Below, piece by piece: positions 9,549 through 18,584 of a stretch of 41,099 nt of DNA. Source of the DNA: Bacteroidales bacterium. GTDB lineage: Bacteria > Bacteroidota > Bacteroidia > Bacteroidales > VadinHA17. Made by a program: the position numbers and the translations under genes. Every line of letters starts with the position of its first letter. The first letter of the stretch is position 1. Under the pieces are notes generated by a model, which worked only from the letters and a program-made list of their open reading frames with translations, did no database searches and was not told the DNA's origin. Location of the stretch: positions 5,246-46,344 of the forward strand of contig JAGPFZ010000015.1 of NCBI GenBank assembly GCA_018056245.1, in the 5' to 3' direction.

Positions 9549-9596
9549 CAATAAAATTTATATTTTCAATGTTTTGAAAAGTTCCGTTTCCAGCTT

Positions 9597-10934
9597 ATGT
9601 TAAATGAATTTCTAAAATATATCGAATCAAATAATCTTGCCTCTCCAAATGAAAAAATTCTACTTGCTGTAAGTGGTGGAATTGACTCGATAGTAATGGC
9701 AGAATTATTCAGACATTCGCCGTATATCACAGGAATTGCTCACTGTAACTTTAAACTCAGAGGGGCTGATTCGGATGCCGACGAATTACATGTAAAAGAA
9801 TATGCCTTAAAGAAGGGAATACCTCTCTTCGTAAAGAGCTTCGACACTGAAAATTATGCTAAACAAAAAGGAATTTCAATCCAGATGGCTGCAAGACAAC
9901 TTAGATATGACTGGTTCGAGGAAATCAGACAAAAAAACGGATATGATCTTATAGCTGTTGCACATAATATGGACGACAGAACAGAAACATTCTTGATAAA
10001 TCTGACTCGTGGAACAGGTATATCGGGTCTGGTCTCAATGAAACCTCGTCAGGGCCGTATTATACGTCCTCTCCTTTTCGCTTCAAGAAATTCCATCGAA
10101 AATTATGCTATCTCGAACTGTATAAGCTGGTGCGAGGATAAATCTAATAACGAAACAAAATATATAAGAAACAAATTCAGACACAATATAATACCTCTTT
10201 TTAAAGATATAAATCCCAACTTCAACAAAACGATTATAGAGTCTGCAGAAAGATTTTCAGAATTCGAAGACATTCTCCACACATTCATTGCGGCAATTAA
10301 AGAAAATACTTGCAGTGAGAAAGGCGACTTAATAAGTTTTGATTCAGGGAAATTACAAGCCTGCCGACCTTTGAAGACGATTCTTTTCGAGCTTTTCAGA
10401 CCTTATGGCTTAACATCCGGTCAGTTAAATGACCTTATTGAACTGCTCAAAGGGCGCACCGGAGCAAAAATCCTCACCGGAACCCACGTGATAATTAAAA
10501 ACAGAAATGAGTTGATTGTAACAACGCTTCCGATTCCCGAACCTGAAGAATATATAATTGAAAATATTGAAGAGCTGAGGATGCTTCCTTTTATCGAGAA
10601 AGCCGAAATAATTGAGAAAGAACCTGATTTCGTAATTGATGTTTCTCCTCTTGCTCTCTCATTCGATGCAGAAAAAATATCCTTCCCGATTAAAATAAGA
10701 AGGTGGAAAGCAGGAGACAGGTTTCAACCTCTGGGAATGAATGAATTTAAAAAGCTAAGTGATTTTTTTACTGACCTGAAATATTCAATTCGTGATAAAG
10801 AAAGAGCTTATATTCTTGAATCAGGTGGCGACATTGCAGCCATCCTTGGAGAAAGAATTGACAACAGGTTCAGAATAACTGCTGGCACTCGCAAAGTTCT
10901 TCTGGTTGTTATAAAGCCGTTGTTTAAATATTAA
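9597..10934 (+). CDS. tilS: tRNA(Ile)-lysidine synthetase
   Basis: ATP-dependent enzyme that converts C34 of the CAU-anticodon tRNA-Ile to lysidine, so that it reads AUA and is charged with isoleucine. The PP-loop SGGIDS is at residues 26-31. It is followed by HCNFKLRGADSDADE, and later AVAHNMDDRTETFLINLTRG and GLVSMKPRQGRIIRPLL, all TilS landmarks. The C-terminal region (about 350-445) matches the TilS C-terminal domain with IKIRRWKAGDRFQPLGM. At 445 residues the length is usual. The gene follows the Omp85-like gene after 48 bases. Its stop codon interlocks with the convergent aroC stop, sharing three bases. Confidence 0.93.
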   Translation: MLNEFLKYIESNNLASPNEKILLAVSGGIDSIVMAELFRHSPYITGIAHCNFKLRGADSDADELHVKEYALKKGIPLFVKSFDTENYAKQKGISIQMAARQLRYDWFEEIRQKNGYDLIAVAHNMDDRTETFLINLTRGTGISGLVSMKPRQGRIIRPLLFASRNSIENYAISNCISWCEDKSNNETKYIRNKFRHNIIPLFKDINPNFNKTIIESAERFSEFEDILHTFIAAIKENTCSEKGDLISFDSGKLQACRPLKTILFELFRPYGLTSGQLNDLIELLKGRTGAKILTGTHVIIKNRNELIVTTLPIPEPEEYIIENIEELRMLPFIEKAEIIEKEPDFVIDVSPLALSFDAEKISFPIKIRRWKAGDRFQPLGMNEFKKLSDFFTDLKYSIRDKERAYILESGGDIAAILGERIDNRFRITAGTRKVLLVVIKPLFKY

Positions 10935-11926
10935 TTTTCCCTCGCGCCTGCTATACCTCTGTCGATAATCAACAGGTCGGTAAGTGCAATTGCTGTTGCC
11001 GCTTCCACAATTACAGGCACTCTGAGTGCAATACAGGTATCGTGTCGGCCTGCCACCTTTAGCTTTACAAGCTTTTTAGAAACAAAATCAAATGTTGTTT
11101 GTTCGAGGCCAATCGAGGAAGTCGGTTTCACTGCGACTCTGAAGACTATTTCATTGCCGTTGGTTATTCCGCCGTTTATCCCTCCTGCATTATTTGTGAG
11201 TGTAGTACCTTTTTCATCAACAAACGGATCGTTATTTTCTGAACCTTTCATGGAAGCTGCCTTAAAACCGGCTCCGAATTCTATTCCTTTGATTGCAGGA
11301 ATAGAAAATACTATCTGGCTTATCGCAGATTCAACCGAATAAAAGAACGGTTCACCGATTGCGGAAGGAGGATTTTTTACTCTGCATTCGATTAAACCTC
11401 CGATGCTGTCGGCCTTATGCATTGCCTCTTCAATTGCCTTATCAATGTTGCGGCTGCCGCCGGCTTCGATAAGTCTGGCGCTTATTATCGAATCTTTTAG
11501 TATTTTTTTCCCGATTACTCCTGCAACTACGAGGCCCCATGTAATACGGCCGGAAAAATGTCCGCCTCCACGTGGATCGGAATATCCCGAATATTTAATT
11601 TTCGAAGTATAATCTGCATGACCTGGCCGTGGAACGGCCGTAAATTTTTCATAAGAGCCTGAATCAGTGTCCTTGTTTTGCGATATAATGGTTATTGGAG
11701 AACCTGCTGTAAAGCCTTTATAAACTCCGCTAACGATTTCAGGCATATCCTCTTCTTTCCTGGAAGTTGTACCGGGCTTCCCGCTCTTTCTCCTTTCAAG
11801 ATCATTCATAAAATCCTCTGCAACAATTGGAATTCCCGTAGGGCAACCATCTATTACTACTCCTATAGCTTTCCCATGCGACTCTCCAAAAACCGATACT
11901 CTGAATATTTTTCCAAAAGTATTCAT
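10931..11926 (-). CDS. aroC: Chorismate synthase
   Basis: Catalyses the last shikimate-pathway step, loss of phosphate from 5-enolpyruvylshikimate-3-phosphate to give chorismate, using reduced FMN. Conserved segments are GESHG near residues 14-18, RPGHADYTSKIKYSG, DPRGGGHFSGRITWG and, near the end, AGRHDTCIALRVPVIVEAAT. At 331 residues it is slightly shorter than the roughly 350-residue family norm, with no frameshift visible and all these segments present. The start, giving MNTFGKIFRVSVFGESHG, matches the family N-terminus. It lies 194 bases downstream of aroA on the same strand, separated by an AT-rich spacer with a palindrome, so it may or may not share the aroBA transcript. The last bases overlap the tilS stop. 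Confidence 0.94.
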   Translation of the reverse strand: MNTFGKIFRVSVFGESHGKAIGVVIDGCPTGIPIVAEDFMNDLERRKSGKPGTTSRKEEDMPEIVSGVYKGFTAGSPITIISQNKDTDSGSYEKFTAVPRPGHADYTSKIKYSGYSDPRGGGHFSGRITWGLVVAGVIGKKILKDSIISARLIEAGGSRNIDKAIEEAMHKADSIGGLIECRVKNPPSAIGEPFFYSVESAISQIVFSIPAIKGIEFGAGFKAASMKGSENNDPFVDEKGTTLTNNAGGINGGITNGNEIVFRVAVKPTSSIGLEQTTFDFVSKKLVKLKVAGRHDTCIALRVPVIVEAATAIALTDLLIIDRGIAGAREN

Positions 11927-12023
11927 GGCTTTAATTCATCCAATAAATTATCTAATTGTTAAATATCAATAAATTAATTTAATTTTTTATTAATCAATTC
12001 GCTTATCCTTTATTTGCCGCCTA

Positions 12024-12043
12024 AATCTGCCAGCTGGCGGATT
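12024..12043. repeat. 20-base GC-rich palindrome in the aroA-aroC spacer
   Basis: AATCTGCCAG faces CTGGCGGATT: ten pairs, nine Watson-Crick and one T-G. It stands out in an AT-rich 194-base spacer. There is no T-run directly after it on either strand, so it is not a standard terminator; a repetitive extragenic palindrome or transcript-processing site is possible. Confidence 0.6.
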
Positions 12044-12120
12044 AATTTCTCTTTCACATCATTGCTCCTCTCCACTTTTAAATTATTTTCCCTCTTTTCG
12101 TAAATTTAATCATAATTTTT

Positions 12121-13380
12121 TCATTTAATCAAAGTAACATACCCTCCTACTGATTTGAAATCTTCGATGAATCCGGGATAAGATTTTTTTATGCACTCAA
12201 TCCCGTCAATTATCACGGGGTTAACCGATAGCAGTGAAGCGGCAGCCAAAGCCATAGCAATACGATGGTCGTTATATGACTTTGCTTCTCCGCCTGATAG
12301 CGATTTCATTCCTTCCACTTCGATCATGTCGCCCCGACACGAAACTTTTGCGCCGATTGAATTCAAAGCATTGCTGATAGTGTCAGCTCTGTTGCTCTCC
12401 TTTGCCAGAAGTCGGGCTGCACCGCGAATCACAGACTTACCTCTACAAGCTGAAGCAAGGACTGCAAGAGGTGGTGCGATATCAGGGCAGTTTGTAATAT
12501 CAAACTCAAAATTCCTTAAGTCTGATTTGCTTACCGTTACTTTTCCAGATTTTGTTTCAACACTGGCTCCGGCGAGAAGTAAAGCATCAATAATAGCTCT
12601 GTCGGCCTGAACCGACTCCATATCAAGGCCTTCAATCTCAACTGTTCCTCCGATTGCTCCCATTACAAGGAAAAATGATGCACCGCTCCAGTCGCCCTCA
12701 ACTGTAAAAGCACCGGGAATATATTTCTGCCCACCCCTGATGGAAAAAATAGTATAGTTATCGTTTATTATCTCAATGCCAAACTGTGACAATATTTTCA
12801 ATGTGATATCTATATAAGGCTTGCTTACAAGGTTACTGACAATCAGACGGCTATCTTTTCCGACAACCGGCAAAGCCATTAATAATCCCGTAATAAACTG
12901 GGAACTGACCGAGCCATCGGCAGTTACTTCGCCACCTGATAGAGGGCCTTTAACTGTAACAGGCAGAAATCCGCTTTTAGAAAAGATTTTTACGCCAAGC
13001 TGTGCAAGGGGCTTTTCAGCCATTTCAAAAGGACGATTGAGCAAAGAACCGCGCCCTGTGATGGTTATCTCTTCATTATGAAGTGCAGCAATGGGAATAA
13101 ACATACGTGCCGAAAGGCCTGATTCGCCACAGTTTATTTCATTCTTTACAGGATCGAATCCTCCTTTTATAATTATCCCTGCTTCTTCCGACGATACTTC
13201 TGCTCCCAGAGCTTCAGCAACCGACAGAGCTGCAAGAGAATCGTCGCACATCGAGTTGACTTTCAGCACGGAAATGCCGTCGGCAAGAAGGGCGCCAGCT
13301 ATATATCGCTGTGCCGCACTCTTCGACGAAGGTGCTCTTATCTTCCCTTTTACTTCATGTATGGATGTAACAACTTTCAA
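12121..13380 (-). CDS. aroA: 3-phosphoshikimate 1-carboxyvinyltransferase (EPSP synthase)
   Basis: Transfers the enolpyruvyl group of PEP to shikimate-3-phosphate. The N-terminal PSSKSAAQRYIAGAL carries the conserved substrate-binding Lys. GESGLSARMFIPIAA corresponds to the usual GNSGT-R block that contacts PEP; the family pattern is altered here to ESGLSARM. Further landmarks are RGSLLNRPFEMAEKPLAQLG, DGSVSSQFITGLLMALP, EGDWSGASFFLVMGA and the C-terminal YNDHRIAMALAAASL. At 419 residues the length is normal. The ATG overlaps the aroB stop by four bases, indicating translational coupling in an aroB-aroA unit. The altered GESG loop fits the more divergent (class II-like) EPSP synthases, though glyphosate tolerance cannot be judged from this alone. 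Confidence 0.93.
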   Translation of the reverse strand: MKVVTSIHEVKGKIRAPSSKSAAQRYIAGALLADGISVLKVNSMCDDSLAALSVAEALGAEVSSEEAGIIIKGGFDPVKNEINCGESGLSARMFIPIAALHNEEITITGRGSLLNRPFEMAEKPLAQLGVKIFSKSGFLPVTVKGPLSGGEVTADGSVSSQFITGLLMALPVVGKDSRLIVSNLVSKPYIDITLKILSQFGIEIINDNYTIFSIRGGQKYIPGAFTVEGDWSGASFFLVMGAIGGTVEIEGLDMESVQADRAIIDALLLAGASVETKSGKVTVSKSDLRNFEFDITNCPDIAPPLAVLASACRGKSVIRGAARLLAKESNRADTISNALNSIGAKVSCRGDMIEVEGMKSLSGGEAKSYNDHRIAMALAAASLLSVNPVIIDGIECIKKSYPGFIEDFKSVGGYVTLIK

Positions 13381-14417
13381 GATTTACCGTATAATATATT
13401 ATATAGAGTCATTATCTCCTGCAAGCTCATTTTTCTTACAACAGCTTTCCCCGGCGATTCAAGGAGGACAAAATTGATATCGTTACCCTGTTTCTTTTTG
13501 TCCTTCATAATCATTCCCTCAAAAACCGACTGAGGAATATTATATTCCTTAAGCAGGCCAAAACGCTGCAGAAGATTTCTTATTCTATCTCTTTCGCCAA
13601 GATTTAACATACCTTTCTGAACTGACATATCAGCCGATATAACCATGCCTGATGCAACAGCATAACCATGTTTCAATCCGGCAACAGTTTCAATAACATG
13701 CCCGAATGTATGTCCGAAATTTAAAATCATCCTTTCCCCGGAAGTTTCCTTCTCATCTTCCATAACAACCGCAGATTTAAGACTCAGCGACACCGAAATA
13801 AGATATTCGAGCAGAGTTGTATTGCGATTTATTATGTTTTCAACATTCTGCTCTATATCTGTAAAAAGAGCCTTGTCCATAATCAGCCCCATCTTGATTA
13901 GTTCGGAAAGACCTGATATATACTCATCAGCAGGCAATGTTTTTAACATTTCTGGATCGCAGATAACAAATTCAGGCTGGCTAAAACAACCAAGAATGTT
14001 CTTGGCCCCTCCAATGTTTACAGCATTTTTTCCTCCAACACTTGCATCAACCTGAGAAAGAAGTGAAGTCGATATAAATCCGAATTTAATACCGCGCATA
14101 TAAACCGATGCAAGAAATCCTGTAATATCACATACTACACCTCCTCCTATTCCCAGAATGAATCCGCTTCTGTCAATACCTGTATTAAGTAATTTCACTG
14201 CGAGGTCAGCAATGGTCTCTATCTTTTTGCTTTCTTCTCCAGGTTTTATGCAAAAAACTGGAAATGAAGGAAATCCCTCCCCATATATCCGGTAAAGATT
14301 ATCATCGGTTATAATAACAGTATTAGTAGAAGGAAGAAAACTTTTTACATCATTCCATTTCATTCCGACATATATTTCGGAATTATGATCGTTCAAATTG
14401 ATAGTTATCTTATTCAA
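13377..14417 (-). CDS. aroB: 3-dehydroquinate synthase
   Basis: NAD- and metal-dependent enzyme that cyclises DAHP to 3-dehydroquinate, the second shikimate-pathway step. The nucleotide-binding GIGGGVVCDITGFLASVYMR is at about residues 90-109, followed by the ST-LLSQVDASVGGKNAVN block. The metal-binding segments are SELIKMG, ILNFGHTFGHVIE and HGYAVASGM. Length (346) is normal. It overlaps aroA by four bases and is divergent from nth across 122 bases. The minus strand carries a TATTTTTG box at 14486-14493 that could be its promoter, about 70 bases before the ATG. Together with aroA and aroC it forms a shikimate cluster; aroQ is in the window but 10 kb away. Confidence 0.95.
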   Translation of the reverse strand: MNKITINLNDHNSEIYVGMKWNDVKSFLPSTNTVIITDDNLYRIYGEGFPSFPVFCIKPGEESKKIETIADLAVKLLNTGIDRSGFILGIGGGVVCDITGFLASVYMRGIKFGFISTSLLSQVDASVGGKNAVNIGGAKNILGCFSQPEFVICDPEMLKTLPADEYISGLSELIKMGLIMDKALFTDIEQNVENIINRNTTLLEYLISVSLSLKSAVVMEDEKETSGERMILNFGHTFGHVIETVAGLKHGYAVASGMVISADMSVQKGMLNLGERDRIRNLLQRFGLLKEYNIPQSVFEGMIMKDKKKQGNDINFVLLESPGKAVVRKMSLQEIMTLYNILYGKS

Positions 14418-14485
14418 TGTCTCTAATGATTTTGTGTTAAAGATAAAAATTCCTTAACCTGTAATAGAAAAAATCAAATATTTTT

Positions 14486-14493
14486 CAAAAATA
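14486..14493 (-). promoter_or_regulatory. Candidate -7 box of aroB (TATTTTTG on minus strand)
   Basis: The complement of CAAAAATA gives TATTTTTG, about 68 bases before the aroB ATG in the aroB/nth divergent gap. No -33 element was found. Confidence 0.28.
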
Positions 14494-14539
14494 CAAATGA
14501 AAATCCTTTACTTTAAAGTTTATTCCTGTAAGTTAAGAA

Positions 14540-15202
14540 ATGCTTTTAAAAGAAAGATACAAAACGGTAATGGATTATTTCCAGGATAAAATGCCCATGC
14601 CAGGTACCGAGCTTCAATACGGCAATCCTTTTCAGCTTCTTGTAGCCGTTATACTATCGGCGCAGTGCACCGATAAAAGAGTTAACATGATCACTCCTGC
14701 TCTTCTTGAAGCATTTCCTGATGCTGAAACGATGGCTTCAGCCGGTGTTGATGAAATATATCAATTTATAAAATCCTGCTCTTACCCAAATAGTAAAGCA
14801 AGGCATCTGGTGGCTATGTCGAAAATGCTCTTGGATAAATTTGGAGGTGTCGTACCCGATGATCCTGATCTGTTAATGCAACTTCCCGGAGTTGGAAGAA
14901 AAACTGCAAATGTGGTTGCATCGGTCCTATACAAAAAACCGGTTATAGCAGTTGATACCCACGTATTAAGGGTATCTACAAGGTTAGGACTGTGCGTCGG
15001 AGCAAAAACACCTCTCGATGTGGAAAGGCAACTTACAAAAAATGTTGCGCCTGAAATGAGATATAATTTCCATCACTGGCTGATATTGCACGGTAGATAT
15101 ATTTGTACGGCACGGAAACCACTTTGCGACAAATGCGGACTCACTTCTGTATGCAGATATTTTAATTGGAAAAATGGCAAAAAAAATAGTCGTCGAGAAT
15201 AA
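14540..15202 (+). CDS. nth: Endonuclease III (DNA glycosylase/AP lyase)
   Basis: Base-excision repair enzyme that removes oxidised pyrimidines and cleaves the abasic site. The helix-hairpin-helix LMQLPGVGRKTANVV contains the catalytic Lys (GRKT), and AVDTHVLRVSTRLGL contains the catalytic Asp. The C-terminus holds the [4Fe-4S] cluster loop, Cys-x6-Cys-x2-Cys-x5-Cys, in CTARKPLCDKCGLTSVC. The ATG at 14540 gives 220 residues, matching the family. The short basic tail after the cluster is ordinary. It is divergent from aroB, and 169 bases separate it from the hybrid kinase downstream. No operon partner is evident. Confidence 0.95.
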   Translation: MLLKERYKTVMDYFQDKMPMPGTELQYGNPFQLLVAVILSAQCTDKRVNMITPALLEAFPDAETMASAGVDEIYQFIKSCSYPNSKARHLVAMSKMLLDKFGGVVPDDPDLLMQLPGVGRKTANVVASVLYKKPVIAVDTHVLRVSTRLGLCVGAKTPLDVERQLTKNVAPEMRYNFHHWLILHGRYICTARKPLCDKCGLTSVCRYFNWKNGKKNSRRE

Positions 15203-15302
15203 ATATGCTTAAAAATAGATTTTATGTGGCGCATAAAAGTTTGAAAAATTCATATTAAATACCTTAAGAATATAATATATTAATAGTTATAATTTAATTA
15301 TC

Positions 15303-15330
15303 TACTAATTATTACATTTACTAATTATTA
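15303..15330. repeat. Duplicated 12-mer upstream of the hybrid kinase
   Basis: TACTAATTATTA occurs exactly at 15303-15314 and 15319-15330, a 16-base period, immediately before the candidate -7 box. It may be a regulator half-site pair or a chance AT-rich duplication. Confidence 0.5.
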
Positions 15331-15334
15331 TGAT

Positions 15335-15342
15335 TATTTTTG
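15335..15342 (+). promoter_or_regulatory. Candidate -7 box of the hybrid kinase (TATTTTTG)
   Basis: Fits TAnnTTTG, 29 bases before the GTG start and just downstream of a duplicated 12-base motif that occupies the region where a regulator or polymerase could bind. Confidence 0.33.
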
Positions 15343-15371
15343 AATTTGGATAAAAGGGCAGATAAGTTGAA

Positions 15372-18300
15372 GTGAATGATTTTTTTAAACAATTCAGGGC
15401 GTTAATATTTAAAAATGGTGCCGGAACGAGTGTGAAAAACAAAAATTCTTCCGGTAAAAAACATGTTCTGCATAAAGCCGGTGAAATAGCATTTTATGCA
15501 GCTCCTCATCTCATGGCTATCAGTAACATTAATACAGGTGAAATAATCGATGTTAATGAAAGTTTTCTTAATACACTGGGATACAATAAAAAAGAAGTCG
15601 TTGGTAAAACGTTCGATGAATTAAATCTTTTCCCTGATATCAAAGGGAGCGATAAATATATGAAGCTTCTTTCACGTTTCAAAAAAGCTGGCGGTTTACA
15701 AGTAACATTAATGACAAAAAGTGGTGAAAGAAAGTCTTTTCTTTTTTATGCAGAGACTGTAAGGCTGAATAATGATTTTTTTCTTCTAACAACATATAAT
15801 CCTGTCACACAACATAATGATATTGACTTAAGAGAAAAAACCGAAGATATTCTCGATGATATCTTCGAAACCGTATCGAGTTATTTGTTAAGAGTCGCAG
15901 TAACAAAAGACAATAAGTTTCTGGTTCGTGAGATCAACAGAAAAGCTGAAGATGTTGAGAATGTTTCGAGACTTGAAATAAACGACAAACCTATTGACAA
16001 TACGCCTCTTTCTGAAAAGGTCAAACTAATTGAGCTTCTAAATCATATCAGGATAACCGGAGAACCTATTAAAATGGCAGTTTCCACCTCTGGTGACAGA
16101 TCTAAGGGTTTCTATATTGGCTTTCTGCTTTCTTCGGGCGACATTATTGTAACATGGGAGCCGTCTGAATCTTCATCTTATGTAAAGAAAGATTATTTAA
16201 CTGTAAGCGATTCGGCCAATAAAGTAGTGGAAATGACTTTCGAACTTGACCTTCATGGAAAATTAACTAAAACCGATGACCGGAGTCTGAAACACATAGG
16301 ATTTACTGAAGAAGATTTTAAAAGGGGGATTTTTCTGAGTGACCTTTTTCCCACGGGAGAATTTAAGAGAGCGATGAAAAACCTTAACAGCATCTGGAAT
16401 GAAAATGATACTAAAAGCAATGAATATATACTCAAAAAAAAGGACGGCACATTGATTCCTATTCTTACAAGAACTTTTGGAGTTTTTTCTAATGGCAGAC
16501 TTATTGGTTACAGAGGAGTTATAACAGATATTACAGCACTGAAGAAAAGGGAAAGACAAATTGCAAAAGAGAAAGCATTTCTTGAACATATTATTGATTC
16601 AACACCTCTGGCAATAGCTATTACCGATATCCCCGGGAAAATAACGCATATAAACAGAGAATTTACAAGGCTTTTCGGCTATACTAACGACGAATCTATT
16701 GGAAATTACATAAACGATCTTATTGTCCCTGATGACCTTATGGAGGAGGCAGAATCAATTGATGAACAGTTATTTATAAATAGAAAAGTCACGAGTGAAA
16801 CTGTGAGAAAAGATAAGCAGGGAAACAGAATTTATGTTTCTCTTACTGCTTCGGGAGTTATTATGAACAATGTAACAGTTGCTATACTTTGTATTTATCG
16901 TGACATTACAAATGAAAGAAAAAACAAGCTGCTTCACGAAATCCTGTGCAATATTTCAAGAGCTACACTTGAATTTTCGGAAATCAAAGATATTTACCAT
17001 GTAATAACAAATGAGCTCACAAAATTATGGGATACAAGTAATTTCTTTATTGCATTATATAATAAAGAAAAACATATACTCTCGCTTCCTTTTTTTGTTG
17101 ATGAAAAAGACAGTTTCAGAGAAATACCTGTAAAAGGAACCATAACTGGATGGATTGTCGAGCACGGAACTCCTCTCCTTCTTAAAGAAGGAGAAATAAG
17201 CAAGATGGAAGAGAAAGGTGAGATTGACCTTATAGGCTCACCGTGCAAGGTATGGCTGGGTGTTCCGCTGAAAGCAGAGAATGAAATAATTGGAGCCATA
17301 TGTCTTCAGGATTATTATTCCGAAAATAAATTTTCTTACGAGGATCTTCGTCTTCTCGAATTAATTGCAAATCAGGTTGCGGTTTCCATCCAGAAGCGAG
17401 ATATGCTGGAAAATCTCATCATTGCAAGGCAGAAAGCCGAAGAAGCAGCAGTTTCGAAACAAAATTTTATGACTACTTTGAGCCATGAGATTAGAACCCC
17501 CCTTAACGAAGTGATTGGGATTTCGAATCTACTGATGCAAAACAGTCAAAATACCGAACAACTAGAATTGATTAAAACTCTGCATTTTTCTGCCAATCAT
17601 CTACTGACGCTGGTGAATGATGTTCTTGATTACAGTAAAATGGAGTCGGGCAAAATAGTATTTGAGCAGATTGATTTTAATTTAAACGATTTCCTCGATG
17701 AAATAAAAAGATCTTATTCCTTTAAGGCTCAGGAAAAAAATCTTGAGTTCTTAGTTATTAAAGGCTCCGATGTACCTGAAGAGGTTATTGGTGATCCATT
17801 ACGACTTAATCAGATTTTGTCAAATCTTTTGTCTAATGCCTTTAAATTCACGAATAAGGGAAGTATAAAAATATTTATTGATGAGATAACAAGAACTGAA
17901 AACACCAGTACACTCGAGTTCAGGGTTAGCGATACCGGAATAGGAATCCCTGCTGATAAGCAAAAATTTCTTTTCGAGAGCTTTACTCAGGCATCTCCTG
18001 ATATCTCGAGACGATTCGGTGGAACCGGTCTTGGCCTTTCAATATGTAAAAAACTTGTTGAACTTCAGGGAGGTAAAATCTATGTCGAAAGTGAGCCAGA
18101 AAAAGGTTCTACATTTACATTTAATATCACTTTAGGTTTGCCTGAACAAAAAGTTAAAACAAAGAATAAGGGTGAATTTTCTTTTAAAGGCCTCGAAGGA
18201 AAGAAGATTCTTGTGGCTGAAGACAACACAATAAATTTCTTTGTACTAAATAAATTTCTAACAGGCTGGGGTGTAAATGTAACTCATGCTGAAGATGGAA

Positions 18301-18584
18301 AACAGGCAATTGAAAAAATCGAGGAAGAAGAATTTGATCTTATCCTTATGGATCTTCACATGCCCGTCATTGATGGTATTGAAGCGACGAGAATAATTCG
18401 CAGCTCGGAAAATCCCAGGATTAAAACCATTCCTATAATAGCAATAACTGCCGCAATTATGTCTGAAACCAATAATAAAGTTGAAGGACTGAATATAAAT
18501 GATTATATTTTAAAGCCTTTCAGGCCGCAGGATCTTTTTGAAAAAATCAAAAATAATATAGTAGGTGTGAGGCGTGAGGTGTGA
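15372..18584 (+). CDS. Soluble hybrid histidine kinase: PAS-PAS-PAS-GAF-HisKA-HATPase-REC
   Basis: A 1070-residue multidomain sensor kinase. Order: PAS at about 35-145 (INTGEIIDVNESFLNTLGYN); an uncharacterised linker; a second PAS about 282-395; a third about 403-515 (AIAITDIPGKITHINREFTR); GAF about 535-685; HisKA with the phospho-accepting His near residue 705 in SHEIRTPLNEVIG; HATPase with the N box, DTGIGIP and FGGTGLGLS; and a C-terminal receiver with its phospho-acceptor Asp near 994 in LMDLHMPVIDG and the conserved Lys in YILKPF. No membrane span is visible, so it should sense a cytoplasmic or diffusible signal. The start is GTG at 15372, chosen because no nearer in-frame ATG precedes the first PAS. 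No response regulator gene adjoins it. Its last codons run into a heptamer repeat. Confidence 0.92.
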   Translation: MNDFFKQFRALIFKNGAGTSVKNKNSSGKKHVLHKAGEIAFYAAPHLMAISNINTGEIIDVNESFLNTLGYNKKEVVGKTFDELNLFPDIKGSDKYMKLLSRFKKAGGLQVTLMTKSGERKSFLFYAETVRLNNDFFLLTTYNPVTQHNDIDLREKTEDILDDIFETVSSYLLRVAVTKDNKFLVREINRKAEDVENVSRLEINDKPIDNTPLSEKVKLIELLNHIRITGEPIKMAVSTSGDRSKGFYIGFLLSSGDIIVTWEPSESSSYVKKDYLTVSDSANKVVEMTFELDLHGKLTKTDDRSLKHIGFTEEDFKRGIFLSDLFPTGEFKRAMKNLNSIWNENDTKSNEYILKKKDGTLIPILTRTFGVFSNGRLIGYRGVITDITALKKRERQIAKEKAFLEHIIDSTPLAIAITDIPGKITHINREFTRLFGYTNDESIGNYINDLIVPDDLMEEAESIDEQLFINRKVTSETVRKDKQGNRIYVSLTASGVIMNNVTVAILCIYRDITNERKNKLLHEILCNISRATLEFSEIKDIYHVITNELTKLWDTSNFFIALYNKEKHILSLPFFVDEKDSFREIPVKGTITGWIVEHGTPLLLKEGEISKMEEKGEIDLIGSPCKVWLGVPLKAENEIIGAICLQDYYSENKFSYEDLRLLELIANQVAVSIQKRDMLENLIIARQKAEEAAVSKQNFMTTLSHEIRTPLNEVIGISNLLMQNSQNTEQLELIKTLHFSANHLLTLVNDVLDYSKMESGKIVFEQIDFNLNDFLDEIKRSYSFKAQEKNLEFLVIKGSDVPEEVIGDPLRLNQILSNLLSNAFKFTNKGSIKIFIDEITRTENTSTLEFRVSDTGIGIPADKQKFLFESFTQASPDISRRFGGTGLGLSICKKLVELQGGKIYVESEPEKGSTFTFNITLGLPEQKVKTKNKGEFSFKGLEGKKILVAEDNTINFFVLNKFLTGWGVNVTHAEDGKQAIEKIEEEEFDLILMDLHMPVIDGIEATRIIRSSENPRIKTIPIIAITAAIMSETNNKVEGLNINDYILKPFRPQDLFEKIKNNIVGVRREV

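Noticed and set aside
9563-9580. Hairpin TTTTCAA/TTGAAAA before tilS
   Set aside because: Weak A/T stem with no T-run; unlikely to terminate and too small for a riboswitch.
12191-12610. 139-codon plus-strand ORF within aroA
   Set aside because: Antisense shadow of aroA; no signal or motif of its own.
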